In this document: positions 1-7,645 of the stretch, piece after piece
Layout: each line of letters opens with the position of its first letter
Position numbering within the stretch: position 1 is the first letter of the stretch
Origin: Leptolyngbya sp. SIOISBB
GTDB taxonomy: Bacteria; Cyanobacteriota; Cyanobacteriia; Phormidesmidales; Phormidesmidaceae
Assembly: GCA_010671905.1 (NCBI GenBank)
Contig: JAAHII010000001.1
Coordinates: 4,774,001 to 4,838,000, forward strand
Reading direction: 5' to 3'
Length of the DNA: 64,000 bases
Notes under the pieces: model-generated
Told to the model about the DNA's origin: nothing
What the model saw: only the letters and a program-made list of their open reading frames with translations
Database searches by the model: none
Made by a program: the position numbers and the translations under genes

Positions 1-735
1 GCGCACTAAATGCTTGAATCTCTCTTGCAATTCTCGACATTCTTCTGGGTTATTGTCTCCTACACGATTTATTAAATAGCTGACTGTACTTATCAAAGGG
101 CCTAGCTCATACTTGATTATCCCGTAATCTAGACTTCCTTCCAGACACTCATACGAGATGTAATTTAGATGCTCCGCAATTTTTCTGATGGGCGAAATTT
201 CCAGATTTTCGTAAAGGCTACCTACTATTTCATCTGGGGAGACGAGAGATAGGTCTTTAAAGGAAAATCCACTTCCAAAAGGAATAAAGACGTCGCTTAT
301 AGGAAGTTGAGAAAGTTTCCAATTCTCTCCTTTCCGTTTGTAGACCAAGAAATATCCGGGTTTTAGTCCATAAATACCTTCGTAGGTGTTGCCCGAAAAT
401 AATTCAAGTATTTCAACTTCTGATTCTTTTATGTACCTAGAGAAAAGCTTATCTATAATAGCGAATGAGTTGTTTTGTCGAGCTTGTCTGGCATCCGACT
501 TTACTTGCTCATTTTGAAGGTTTACTTGTTTTACCTGAGACTTGTATGTCCAAACAGCGATAATTACACCGGAAATTACCGCTATGCTTTCAGCAATCTG
601 AAAATAAGTCGTAATCTTTTCCAAGCTTCTAGCTTCCTTAATTGGCTTACTAACCAGTGCGCTATTTATTGATTTATTGTTCTGGGTCCACGGTTCTCTC
701 CTTATTTTCAAAACGTAGAACAGGCTAACCACCAT
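1..735 (-). CDS. Putative single-pass membrane protein, 3' end outside window
   Basis: An open frame runs leftward from an ATG at 735 to base 1 without a stop (245 codons), so the C-terminus lies outside the window. A hydrophobic stretch near residues 50-65 (AVISGVIIAVW) looks like one membrane segment; a polar, glutamine-rich helical stretch follows, then a mixed domain. I do not recognise the family; the layout resembles bacterial DUF4760-like proteins (one N-terminal membrane helix, cytoplasmic tail), but that is a guess. The region is more AT-rich than the core genes, consistent with accessory DNA. No clear ribosome binding site precedes the ATG, and the true start may be a later codon such as the TTG just before the membrane segment. 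Confidence 0.5.
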   Translation of the reverse strand, partial: MVVSLFYVLKIRREPWTQNNKSINSALVSKPIKEARSLEKITTYFQIAESIAVISGVIIAVWTYKSQVKQVNLQNEQVKSDARQARQNNSFAIIDKLFSRYIKESEVEILELFSGNTYEGIYGLKPGYFLVYKRKGENWKLSQLPISDVFIPFGSGFSFKDLSLVSPDEIVGSLYENLEISPIRKIAEHLNYISYECLEGSLDYGIIKYELGPLISTVSYLINRVGDNNPEECRELQERFKHLVR

Positions 736-736
736 C

Positions 737-753
737 CCTGAAATGATTTCAGG
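737..753. repeat. 17-bp perfect palindrome
   Basis: The 8-base arms CCTGAAAT and ATTTCAGG flank one central base. The site ends two bases before the proposed start codon of the leftward membrane-protein gene, so it could be an operator. It could also be part of a 3' structure for the small genes that converge on it from the right. Confidence 0.5.
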
Positions 754-756
754 ACG

Positions 757-790
757 AGGCTTGAATCGCCATACGAGGACTTTCAAGCCT
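757..790 (-). other. Stem-loop downstream of the small coiled-coil genes
   Basis: Arms AGGCTTGAA (757-765) and TTCAAGCCT (782-790) pair perfectly around a 16-nt loop. It lies just past the stop of the leftward small gene ending at 824. There is no U-run, so it is a possible mRNA 3' structure rather than a clear intrinsic terminator. A diverged copy is recognisable near 7105-7140. Confidence 0.4.
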
Positions 791-823
791 CAAATCCAAT
801 TATTTAGCTTCTGCACAGTATAG

Positions 824-1066
824 CTATTCCGAATCGAGTTCTCCGGCTTCGCGGCGCAGTAGGTAGTCCAAAATGCGATCATGACGTTCGCTAGCGGCTG
901 TCAGCGCTCTGATATCAACCGCATTGCGTCGAGTTTCCTGGGTGATCGCTTCAATGTCCAAGGCGTTCCTTTCCGCAATTCGCGAAGCTTGTGTGAGTAA
1001 TTCTCCGGCACTATTCAGAAGCGACTCTACGCAATCTAATTGTGGTGCCATGTCATCGTTAGACAT
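824..1066 (-). CDS. Small coiled-coil-like protein, copy A
   Basis: Encodes 80 residues, predicted soluble and largely helical, with heptad-like hydrophobic spacing. It shares blocks with the upstream gene (1070-1345): N-terminal 'LLNSAGEL', central 'AERNALDIEAIT' and 'RRNAVDIRALT', C-terminal 'RILDYLLRREAGELD'. It begins 3 bp after the stop of that gene, so the two are probably translated together. I do not recognise a function; proteins of this style are common unannotated cyanobacterial genes. The C-terminal block is the best conserved part across all four local copies. Confidence 0.7.
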   Translation of the reverse strand: MSNDDMAPQLDCVESLLNSAGELLTQASRIAERNALDIEAITQETRRNAVDIRALTAASERHDRILDYLLRREAGELDSE

Positions 1067-1069
1067 TAC

Positions 1070-1345
1070 TCAATCCTCATCAAGTTCTCCAGCTTCGCGG
1101 CGCAGCAGGTAATCCAAAATGCGTTCCTGGCGCTCGCCAGCAGCAGCTAAACTATCTACTCTCTGGGTCATTGCCCGAATATCGACGGCGTTTCGGCGAA
1201 TGTTTTTGGTCAGAGACTCGATATCTAAAGCATTGCGTTCAGCCACATTTTCAGCTCGAATCAGAACCTCTCCGGCACTGTTCATAAGCGATTCTAATCG
1301 ACTCAAACGTCTTTCAGTATCATCGTTAGATTGGGCGTTCGTCAT
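1070..1345 (-). CDS. Small coiled-coil-like protein, copy B
   Basis: Encodes 91 residues from the ATG at 1345 (MTNAQSNDD). A longer frame starts 10 codons upstream, but the decayed paralog at 7448 begins with the same MTNA, supporting the shorter start. It shares repeated 'RNALDIES', 'RRNAVDIRA' and the C-terminal 'RILDYLLRREAGELDED' with copy A, and carries one extra helical repeat (MTQRVDSLAAAGERQE). It is the first gene of a two-gene leftward unit with copy A. The function is unknown. Confidence 0.7.
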   Translation of the reverse strand: MTNAQSNDDTERRLSRLESLMNSAGEVLIRAENVAERNALDIESLTKNIRRNAVDIRAMTQRVDSLAAAGERQERILDYLLRREAGELDED

Positions 1346-1456
1346 GTTGAAACTTGGATGGTTGAATATTTTCAATCAGTCCTTAAAGATACAAACATAT
1401 TAGCCGATGGCTACTGACGATCTCGATCGCCGTTGCCCCATCTCGCGACTCAGCAT

Positions 1457-1507
1457 CCAGTTCTCCGGCTTCGTGGCGCAGTCAGTCGTCCAAAAATCGT
1501 GCCGATC
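1457..1507 (-). pseudogene. Remnant of the coiled-coil gene 3' end
   Basis: About 50 bases match the 3' coding end of copies A and B (the segment for RILDYLLRREAGEL) with substitutions and small indels. No start or open frame remains. It appears to be a relic of a further tandem copy. Confidence 0.5.
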
Positions 1508-1539
1508 CAACCTATCCACTTCTGCTTGGGCTCATCTTG

Positions 1540-2235
1540 CTAAGCGCCTGTCCCCAGCATGGCGGGCACATCAATTTCCTTGATGCAGGTGGCGCGGGAT
1601 AACGACAGCACGCAACTGATGATGCCCAGCAAATCTGACAAAGGTATGGCCTCGCCGCCGTTCAAGCCGTCGTTCGCCAAATCTTGCAGAACTTCGGGGG
1701 TGCCGACATTGCCGGGGTTGATGATGGTGATGCCAATTTGTTGAGGCCGCAACTCCTCCCTCAGGGCATGGACAACGCCCCGCAAACCGAACTTTGAGGC
1801 ACTATTTGCCACCTCACGACCGGGAAAGTTGTCCCGCCCCGACAGTGCTCCCATGAAAATAATTTTGGGATTGTCGGCTTTTTGCAGAGCAGGCAGCAGC
1901 GCTTGCACCAGCCGAATCGGAGCCACCAAATTCACCCCAATCACGCGGGTGATATCCTCATCCGAGCAGTCGGCAAAGCGATACTGCGGCGTAAAGGCAT
2001 GGGTTTCCCAAGTGCCGCCCATGTAGAGCAAGGCATCCAGCGGTGCATCACCTACCGCCTGAACCACCTTTTGCACTCCGGCCAACTCCGACAGGTCAGC
2101 TTGCACCCATTCACACACCGGAGCAGGCGTGCGAGAAACCGCCAGCAAGCGATCGCACTGGCCCATAAAATGCTCCGCTACCGCGAGACCGATGCCCCGG
2201 CTGGCCCCAGCTACCAATATGGTTTTGAACGTCAT
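1540..2235 (-). CDS. Short-chain dehydrogenase/reductase-like protein lacking the catalytic Tyr
   Basis: Encodes 231 residues from ATG 2235; the frame extends upstream, but the NAD(P)-binding motif GASRGIG (residues 10-16) then sits at the usual N-terminal place. Other SDR marks are the NAG-like stretch YMGGTW, VNLVAP near residue 101, a Ser near 132 (MGALSG) and the PG motif at NPGNVGTP. At the YxxxK active site the sequence is N144-S-A-S-K148: Lys is kept and Tyr is Asn. The gene follows the GNAT gene by 16 bp and probably shares its TetR-controlled promoter. It may be a catalytically altered or decaying SDR. Confidence 0.85.
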   Translation of the reverse strand: MTFKTILVAGASRGIGLAVAEHFMGQCDRLLAVSRTPAPVCEWVQADLSELAGVQKVVQAVGDAPLDALLYMGGTWETHAFTPQYRFADCSDEDITRVIGVNLVAPIRLVQALLPALQKADNPKIIFMGALSGRDNFPGREVANSASKFGLRGVVHALREELRPQQIGITIINPGNVGTPEVLQDLANDGLNGGEAIPLSDLLGIISCVLSLSRATCIKEIDVPAMLGTGA

Positions 2236-2251
2236 CGCTATGCTTCCACCC

Positions 2252-2929
2252 TTAATTGAGACGCAGGCCAAACTTGGTAACACCGGGAAAGTCCATCCCG
2301 AACTGTTCCGAGAAATAGCCACTGTGGAAGGTCTGATAGGGTTTGAAACCGGCTGATTCATAAGTGTGCCGGGCCACGTCGTTGCCGTTGATGACCATGA
2401 TGCCCGCAAACTCGTGTCCTCGCGATCGCCCCTCATCCAGCAAAGCCCGTATCAAGGCTTTCCCCAAACCCCGACCGCGCTCTTCTGGCAACACCGCCAC
2501 GGTCTCAATAATCCAGTTGGCCTGGGGCGTCAAAAAAAAAGGCTTTAAGTCGCCACCCCAGAGTGCCAGGTAGCGATCTCGAAACATTTGAGTGGTAGCC
2601 GACGACCAGTGCAAAATTTGCGCGATCGCGTCCAGTCGAGACAACTTCAAAGGACAGTAATCCTCCTGTTCGCTGGGCACGTACCCCGCCGCTGCCGCCA
2701 TGGGCTGGCCGTCTTCCTCAATCACGAGAAAGTCTGACACATGACCCCAATTGGACCCTTCTGCCTGTAATTCCGCCTCGATAAAAGCGATGGCGCTTGT
2801 GCCAGTGCCTTCCAGCAAATCTTCCCAAAAGCATTGATTCATCGGGGGCAATGTCGCTTCGTACTCAATGCGGGCGAGAAACGGGATATCGGCGATTGTC
2901 GCTTGACGAGTCGTTAAAGTTGCGGGCAT
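2252..2929 (-). CDS. GNAT-family N-acetyltransferase
   Basis: Encodes 225 residues from ATG 2929, chosen because GGAGG lies about 7 bases upstream; the longer frame would run through the divergent promoter region. The acetyl-CoA binding motif A is clear near residues 150-165 (VLPEERGRGLGKAL), followed by a typical beta5 block (ARHTYESAGF). The substrate cannot be inferred. It is the first gene of a leftward pair with the SDR gene and diverges from a TetR regulator, with two matching inverted repeats between them. Confidence 0.88.
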   Translation of the reverse strand: MPATLTTRQATIADIPFLARIEYEATLPPMNQCFWEDLLEGTGTSAIAFIEAELQAEGSNWGHVSDFLVIEEDGQPMAAAAGYVPSEQEDYCPLKLSRLDAIAQILHWSSATTQMFRDRYLALWGGDLKPFFLTPQANWIIETVAVLPEERGRGLGKALIRALLDEGRSRGHEFAGIMVINGNDVARHTYESAGFKPYQTFHSGYFSEQFGMDFPGVTKFGLRLN

Positions 2930-2956
2930 AAAACCTCCAATGCCACAGCCAAACAA

Positions 2957-2977
2957 AGATACAAACTGTATGTATCT
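2957..2977. promoter_or_regulatory. Candidate TetR operator 1
   Basis: Inverted repeat AGATACA/TGTATCT with a 7-bp centre (core ATACA-N7-TGTAT). It lies in the divergent promoter region about 28 bp upstream of the GNAT start, and shares core and spacing with the second site at 3007. Confidence 0.6.
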
Positions 2978-3006
2978 AAAAATAACTAGCATTTTCTGGG
3001 GTGTCA

Positions 3007-3027
3007 AGATACATTCTGCCTGTATGT
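3007..3027. promoter_or_regulatory. Candidate TetR operator 2
   Basis: Second copy of the ATACA-N7-TGTAT core, centred 50 bp from the first site and ending 14 bp before the tetR ATG. This position suits autorepression. Confidence 0.6.
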
Positions 3028-3040
3028 AATTAATGCCGCC

Positions 3041-3628
3041 ATGCCTGCCAAGTTGACCAAAGCCGAGCAAACCCGCCGTACTCGCCGCGCCATCCTCGAT
3101 CGCGCCCGTCATTTATTTGCCACCCAGGGTTATGCTGCCACCGGCACCGAGGAAATTATCAGTGAACTTGGAATTACGCGAGGCGCACTGTATCACCAGT
3201 TTGGCGACAAGCTAGGGGTTTTCAAGGCGGTGATTGTCGAGACCTATGATGAAATGACGGCCTACGTTCACGCTCAGATTCAAGCGCTCGATACAAATTG
3301 GGAGCAGCTAGTGGCGGGCTGCAAGGCTTTTTTAGAGATGGCTCAGCAAGCAGAACTACGGCGCTTAGTCTTTATCGAAGCCCCGGCAGTGCTGGCCGCC
3401 GATGACCTCGTGCAGATTGACCAGACCGGGTTTGGCTTACTGCAGGAGTCGATTGCACTCGCGGTGGAGGAAGGGGAGTTGGATGTGGTGGATGCCGAAG
3501 GCTTTTCGCACCTGGTCAATGGTTCGCTGAATGAGCTAGCTGCTTGGGTCGCGCAATCCGAAGATCCGCAGCGATTAGTCACTGCCCAAGCCCTAATCGA
3601 AGCGCTGCTAACTCGCCATCAGAGTTAA
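3041..3628 (+). CDS. TetR/AcrR-family transcriptional regulator
   Basis: Encodes 195 residues. The N-terminal TetR helix-turn-helix is clear (residues about 12-58): ILDRARHLFATQGYAATG, then GITRGALYHQFGDK. The C-terminal helical ligand-binding domain is of the kind found in many cyanobacterial TetR proteins, with no recognised ligand. It is divergent from the GNAT-SDR pair; two identical-type inverted repeats lie between them, so it probably represses both the pair and itself. The ATG at 3041 is the first usable in-frame start. Confidence 0.92.
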   Translation: MPAKLTKAEQTRRTRRAILDRARHLFATQGYAATGTEEIISELGITRGALYHQFGDKLGVFKAVIVETYDEMTAYVHAQIQALDTNWEQLVAGCKAFLEMAQQAELRRLVFIEAPAVLAADDLVQIDQTGFGLLQESIALAVEEGELDVVDAEGFSHLVNGSLNELAAWVAQSEDPQRLVTAQALIEALLTRHQS

Positions 3629-3969
3629 CCTGGGAGACTTAGATAATTCCTTTGGTCTTTCGACCTAGTATCAGTAACCCTAATGGAATGGCACGATGAT
3701 CCCATATCAATCATGCAGTGGTAGCTAGCGATCAATCGAGTAGCTGTGTCCTTAAGCAAACTATCGGAATCGTAATGGATAAGCAAAAATTGCTAGAGAA
3801 CCAGGTCTTAGCGTTAAAGACCGTACTACTGGAAAGCCTAATACGGCTTGAGTTTTGAAACGCCACGACTATTTATTGTTCCTAATCAAGCTGCCTGGAT
3901 TTGCCTTATCAGAGCTTGCTTCACATTAATTAGCACCTATGATTAAAAAGTAATTCTTTTCCTCGTGTC
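3629..3969. other. Non-coding gap
   Basis: No convincing ORF, RNA gene or strong terminator was seen between the convergent tetR and TPR genes. Confidence 0.5.
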
Positions 3970-4407
3970 TTAAAGCGTTATTGAGGGAGGTACATTCTCT
4001 CGACGCAAATCCTTGAGTGATTCTAATCCACTTTCTAAGTTGTCGGCAGACTCATTTTTTCCTTGCTTTCGGAGGACAGCCTGTGCCCTCTTTAAATAAG
4101 AAATGGCTGTATCGTAGTTTGCTAAAGACGAGTGCATTATGCTTGAACGCATTAAAGCAGCAGCGTTTTCAGGATCACGTTCTAGAGCTTGATCTAAATA
4201 TTTCATAGCTGTGTGATAATCCTTTGCCTTGCAGGCTTCTCTCGCCGTCCAATAGGCATCTATAGATTCTGACTGAGTCTCCGTCAAAGCTTGTTCCGAA
4301 GTGCTGTTCTCAGGAGTACTTGAATAAAAAAGAGGGGCGTTCGCACCATCAGAGTTCATAATCTGGAAACTAAGTTTTGTGCCGTACGGCAGCGATCGTA
4401 GCTCCAT
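3970..4407 (-). CDS. TPR-repeat protein, possibly 5'-truncated by an IS
   Basis: Encodes up to 145 residues. Two tetratricopeptide-like repeats lie in the middle (residues about 55-120: 'KDYHTAMKYLDQALERDPEN' then 'ANYDTAISYLKRAQ'), with a polar N-terminus. TPRs mediate protein-protein contacts; no partner is suggested. The left inverted repeat of an ISAs1 element ends only about 15 bp upstream of the ATG, and neither this ATG nor the internal one at 4359 has a good ribosome binding site. The native promoter and perhaps the N-terminus were probably removed by the insertion. Confidence 0.65.
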   Translation of the reverse strand: MELRSLPYGTKLSFQIMNSDGANAPLFYSSTPENSTSEQALTETQSESIDAYWTAREACKAKDYHTAMKYLDQALERDPENAAALMRSSIMHSSLANYDTAISYLKRAQAVLRKQGKNESADNLESGLESLKDLRRENVPPSITL

Positions 4408-4422
4408 CCCCCGCTGTCGCCG

Positions 4423-5629
4423 CCCCCTTGAAAAAGTAGGGTTGATTCATTGTAGTGAGAGTAAAACCTGGTCAAGTCGATTGGCGAAAAACCGTTTGGC
4501 CTGAGCGATGGAGTCCAGATTGAACCGCCGTGCTGCCGTGATGAAGAAATTGCGAATGGTCGAGTAGTTAGCGGCAGTGTTGGCCGCGCGTTGCGGTGCC
4601 CGGTCTTCGTTGAGGACAACATCTTTCGGCCAATGCAAGCGATTCTCAATCGACCAATGCCCTTGTAATCCTTTTAGAAAGGTCGCCGCATCCGCATCCA
4701 GGTTACTGATGTAATAGTGGGTTTGGGCAAGGGCCGCCTTTCACGGTAGCCCCATCGTTCGACACACAGCCCCCGCTGCAGTCCTGGCCACGACTCGGCC
4801 CAGTCCTGGCCAGTCACCTCATAGACCGACACTCGGCGATAGACCCAACGGCCATGACTGCGGTCTTCGCGTTGTTCGCAATCGAGCGGTTCCTGGTGCT
4901 CACTCACCTGTTTCAGGGCGTTGAGCAACGTCGGTTGATTCCCCTTCACCGTCAAGAGGTAGTAAGCTTTTTGCTGGTGTAGGCAGGCGACCGTTTTTTT
5001 TGACAATGCAGTGCATCCGCAGTGACTAACACCCCTTCGAGGTCAAGGGTCGCGAGCATCTGCTGGACGACTTGCTGTTCACTTTGATGCTGGTTTTCCA
5101 TCCCCTCACTGGCATAGACAAAGCCCCGGCGATGTCCAAACAGACTGACCATCATGACAAAGTTTTGCTGGGCGCTGGCGTAGTCCTTCATCGTCCCCTT
5201 GATGCTCTTGCCGTCAATGGCCACCCACTCCGCTTCGCTTAAGGGCACCGATGCGGCCGCCCACTGGCGAAAGATGCGCGTTAAAACAATAAAGTCGCAC
5301 TGCTCTAGCACCCGCCGGAACGTCGAGTCCGAAGGGGTCGCCGAGCGCACCGGACGGTTGAGTTGGCGACAGAGTTCCCCGCCGTACTGTTGCGCAAAGG
5401 TTTCCATCGGGCGAGCGCCCCAGTAGCCGCACATCGCGCCGGTAATCAGCAACAACAACAGTAGCCAGAGCGGATAGCGCAGGCCCCGTAAGTGGCGAAA
5501 GTCCTCGGCGGTTTCCAGAAGAGTCAGTAAGGGAAAGTCCATCTTGCATTCCTAACAGCAACATCCCCAATAAGACCTATTCTCATTTTTCTCTTCCGAC
5601 AATGAATCAACCCTACCTTGAAAAAGGGG
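4423..5629 (-). mobile_element. ISAs1-family insertion sequence, copy 1
   Basis: About 1.2 kb, bounded by inverted repeats that share TAGGGTTGATTCATTGT next to C-rich outer ends (4423-4455 and 5598-5629). It contains an ISAs1-type transposase broken by two frameshifts. No target-site duplication is obvious at the outer flanks. It lies head-to-head with a second related element 24 bp to the right. Confidence 0.85.
4447..5542 (-). pseudogene. ISAs1-type transposase, two frameshifts
   Basis: The product reads in three frames. Residues from 5542 (MDFPLLTLLETAEDFRHLRG) carry the membrane-like 'ITGAMCGYWGARPMETFAQ' block and the DDE-region 'VAIDGKSIKG' and 'VTADALHC'. The frame breaks at an A8 run (4994-5001) after ADALHCQKK and resumes in the -1 frame (KTVACLHQQKAYYLLTVKGN). 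A second break near 4735 separates the C-terminal part (HWPKDVVLNEDRAPQR...NRLDQVLLSL). It is probably inactive unless the first break is a programmed or sequencing shift. Confidence 0.88.
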
Positions 5630-5653
5630 CTATTCAGTATCTGGATTGGGATG

Positions 5654-6852
5654 CCCCCTTTTTAAGGGGCAGGGTTGATTCATACGGCAAAAGAAAAAGC
5701 ATGCTAGGAATTAGCGCTTTTTGCTGGAGGCTGAACCGACTATGTACTTGCTGACCCTGCTGCAAGCGGTACCGGACTTTCGTCATCTGCGTGGGTTACG
5801 CCATGAGTTGTGGTTCGTATTGCTGTTGATGATTAGTGGTGCGATGTGCGGCTACTGGGGGAGTCGTCCTTTGGAAACCTTTGCCCAGGAATACGGGGCC
5901 GAACTGTGTCGTCAGTTGGCGGTGCCGGTCCCGAAGCGGATGCCCTCTTACTCGACCTTTCGTCGGATCCTCGTCACCCTAGACTTCACAGTGTTTGCCA
6001 ACGTCTTTAATCAGTGGGCGCAGCAGACCTTCGGCCGGCAAGCCGGGGAATGGTTGGCAGTGGATGGCAAAAGTATCAAAGGCAGTCTTCGCGACTATGA
6101 CACGGCGCAGCAGAACTTCGTCATGCTGGTGAGTCTCTTCAGCCATCAGCGCGGCCTGGTGCTGCATAGTCAACCGATGGAAAATAAACACACCAGCGAG
6201 CAACACCTGGTACAGCAACTGCTCGCTACCCTTGAGCTGAAGGATACGGTGGTCACTGCCGATGCTTTGCACTGTCACAAAAACAGTCATGCTGTTGCAT
6301 CAGCAACAGGCGCACTATCTGCTGTGCGTTAAAGCCCATCAGCCGACCCTATTCGCTTGGCTAGTGGCAGCTAGTGAAGCGCCTGAGCCGAGGCCCTGCG
6401 ACGTCGCTCAGCGTCAAGAGCGCAGCCATGGTCGCTGGGTGCATCGACGGGTTTCGGTGTACGAACATCTGGGGGATTGGCCGACCCAATGGCCTGGACT
6501 GCGCCGCTGGCTGTGTGTCGAGCGCTGGGGGTATCGAGACGATCAGCCCTTTGCCCAAACGCACTACTACATCTCTGATTTGGCCTTATCGGCTGAGGCC
6601 TTTCTAGAAGGCGTGCAAGGACATTGGTCAATTGAGAATCGGTTGCATTGGCCCAAGGATGTTGTCCTGGGCGAAGACCGCGCCCCTCAGCGCAGCGGGC
6701 AGGGTCCCGCCAACTATTCCACCATTCGCAACTTCTTTATCTCTGCTGCCCGACGCGTGGGCATCGATTCGGTGGCAGCCGCGAAACGCCATTTTGCCAA
6801 CCGCCTCGACAAGGTTTTACTCTCACTACAATGAATCAGCCCTACTTTTTAA
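5654..6852 (+). mobile_element. ISAs1-family insertion sequence, copy 2
   Basis: About 1.2 kb, with inverted ends of the same kind as copy 1 (CCCCCTT..., then AGGG(T/C)TGATTCAT) at 5654-5683 and 6831-6852. It is in opposite orientation to copy 1. The transposase proteins are clearly related but not identical, so this is not a recent duplication of copy 1. Confidence 0.85.
5721..6834 (+). pseudogene. ISAs1-type transposase, one frameshift
   Basis: The first part (from 5721, or the ATG at 5742: MYLLTLLQAVPDFRHLRG) runs to ADALHCHKN. The frame then changes at a short A run (6279-6283) and the rest continues as KTVMLLHQQQAHYLLCVK to the C-terminal NRLDKVLLSLQ at 6834. The break falls at the same codon position as in copy 1 but in the opposite direction. 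The C-terminal half is otherwise intact, including HWPKDVVLGEDRAPQR. Confidence 0.88.
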
Positions 6853-7174
6853 GGGGGGTGGGGGATCAAGCCTCCGTTGATAACGGTAGAAAACTTACTT
6901 TACGCTGTAGTTAATAGCCATGGACAAAATACCAACCACGCTAATAATCACGAAGGGTCCAGAAGCTCTACAACTCATGGATGGTTTTATTGTACTAAAC
7001 GGGGGTGACTTACATCAACCTCTCAAGGGATGAAATCTACCTCATTCTGGAGCCAAGGAATTAAGAATGGATTAATTGTTGAAGACTGAAACGTATGTCA
7101 GGAGGTGGGCTTAAGCCACCGATATGAGGATTTTCGGTTCTCTACTCAATTCATGTATCTACTGCTCAGTATAG
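6853..7174. other. Flank of ISAs1 copy 2 with duplicated 3' sequence
   Basis: No gene is visible. From about 7105 the sequence resembles 757-823 downstream of coiled-coil copy A, including a GGCTTAAGCC-containing palindrome (7104-7120). The duplicated module therefore includes the 3' flank as well as the gene. Confidence 0.45.
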
Positions 7175-7448
7175 CTATTCTGAATCGAGTTCTTCGGCTT
7201 CGCGCGCAGCAGGTAGTTCAAAATGCGATCATGCCGCTTACTAGCAGTAGCTAAGACTTGGACGTCGATCTGATTGCGGCGAATATCGGTAGCGTTGCGG
7301 CGAATGTCTTGCGTGAATGTTTCAATATCCAGAGATTGCGCTCAACTAGATTGGCGGCCCGCATCAGTGACTCTCCCGCACTGTTCATGAGCGATTCCAA
7401 TCGACTCAAACGCTTTTCAATATCGTCGTTAGATTAGGCGTTTGTCAT
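7175..7448 (-). pseudogene. Decayed paralog of the coiled-coil genes
   Basis: Starts with MTNA at 7448 like copy B, but codon 5 is TAA where copy B has CAA. The following sequence still reads SNDDIEKRLSRLESLMNSAGE, then shifts frame near 'VERN', and a later indel interrupts the C-terminal YLLRREAGEL block. The stop TAG at 7175 corresponds to that of copy A. The upstream flank (about 7450-7505) also resembles the upstream flank of copy B. Confidence 0.8.
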
Positions 7449-7645
7449 ATGAACCTCGGACGGCTCGAAGTAATTCAACAACTTAAGATACAGATTATTA
7501 GCCGCTGTTTGAGAGCGATCGCTCATTCACCCCTTTGCTTCCATTCTGTCTCGCATATCTCGATTCGCAACAGCCTTATTCCCCTCCCAAAGGGTTTTTG
7601 CTATCCTCGCTATGCTGTTAGAACACGCATTCGCCCCTAACGCCC

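Noticed and set aside
4423-6852. Composite transposon carrying cargo
   Set aside because: Only 24 bp lie between the two IS elements and no gene sits inside; no matching target duplication at the outer ends.
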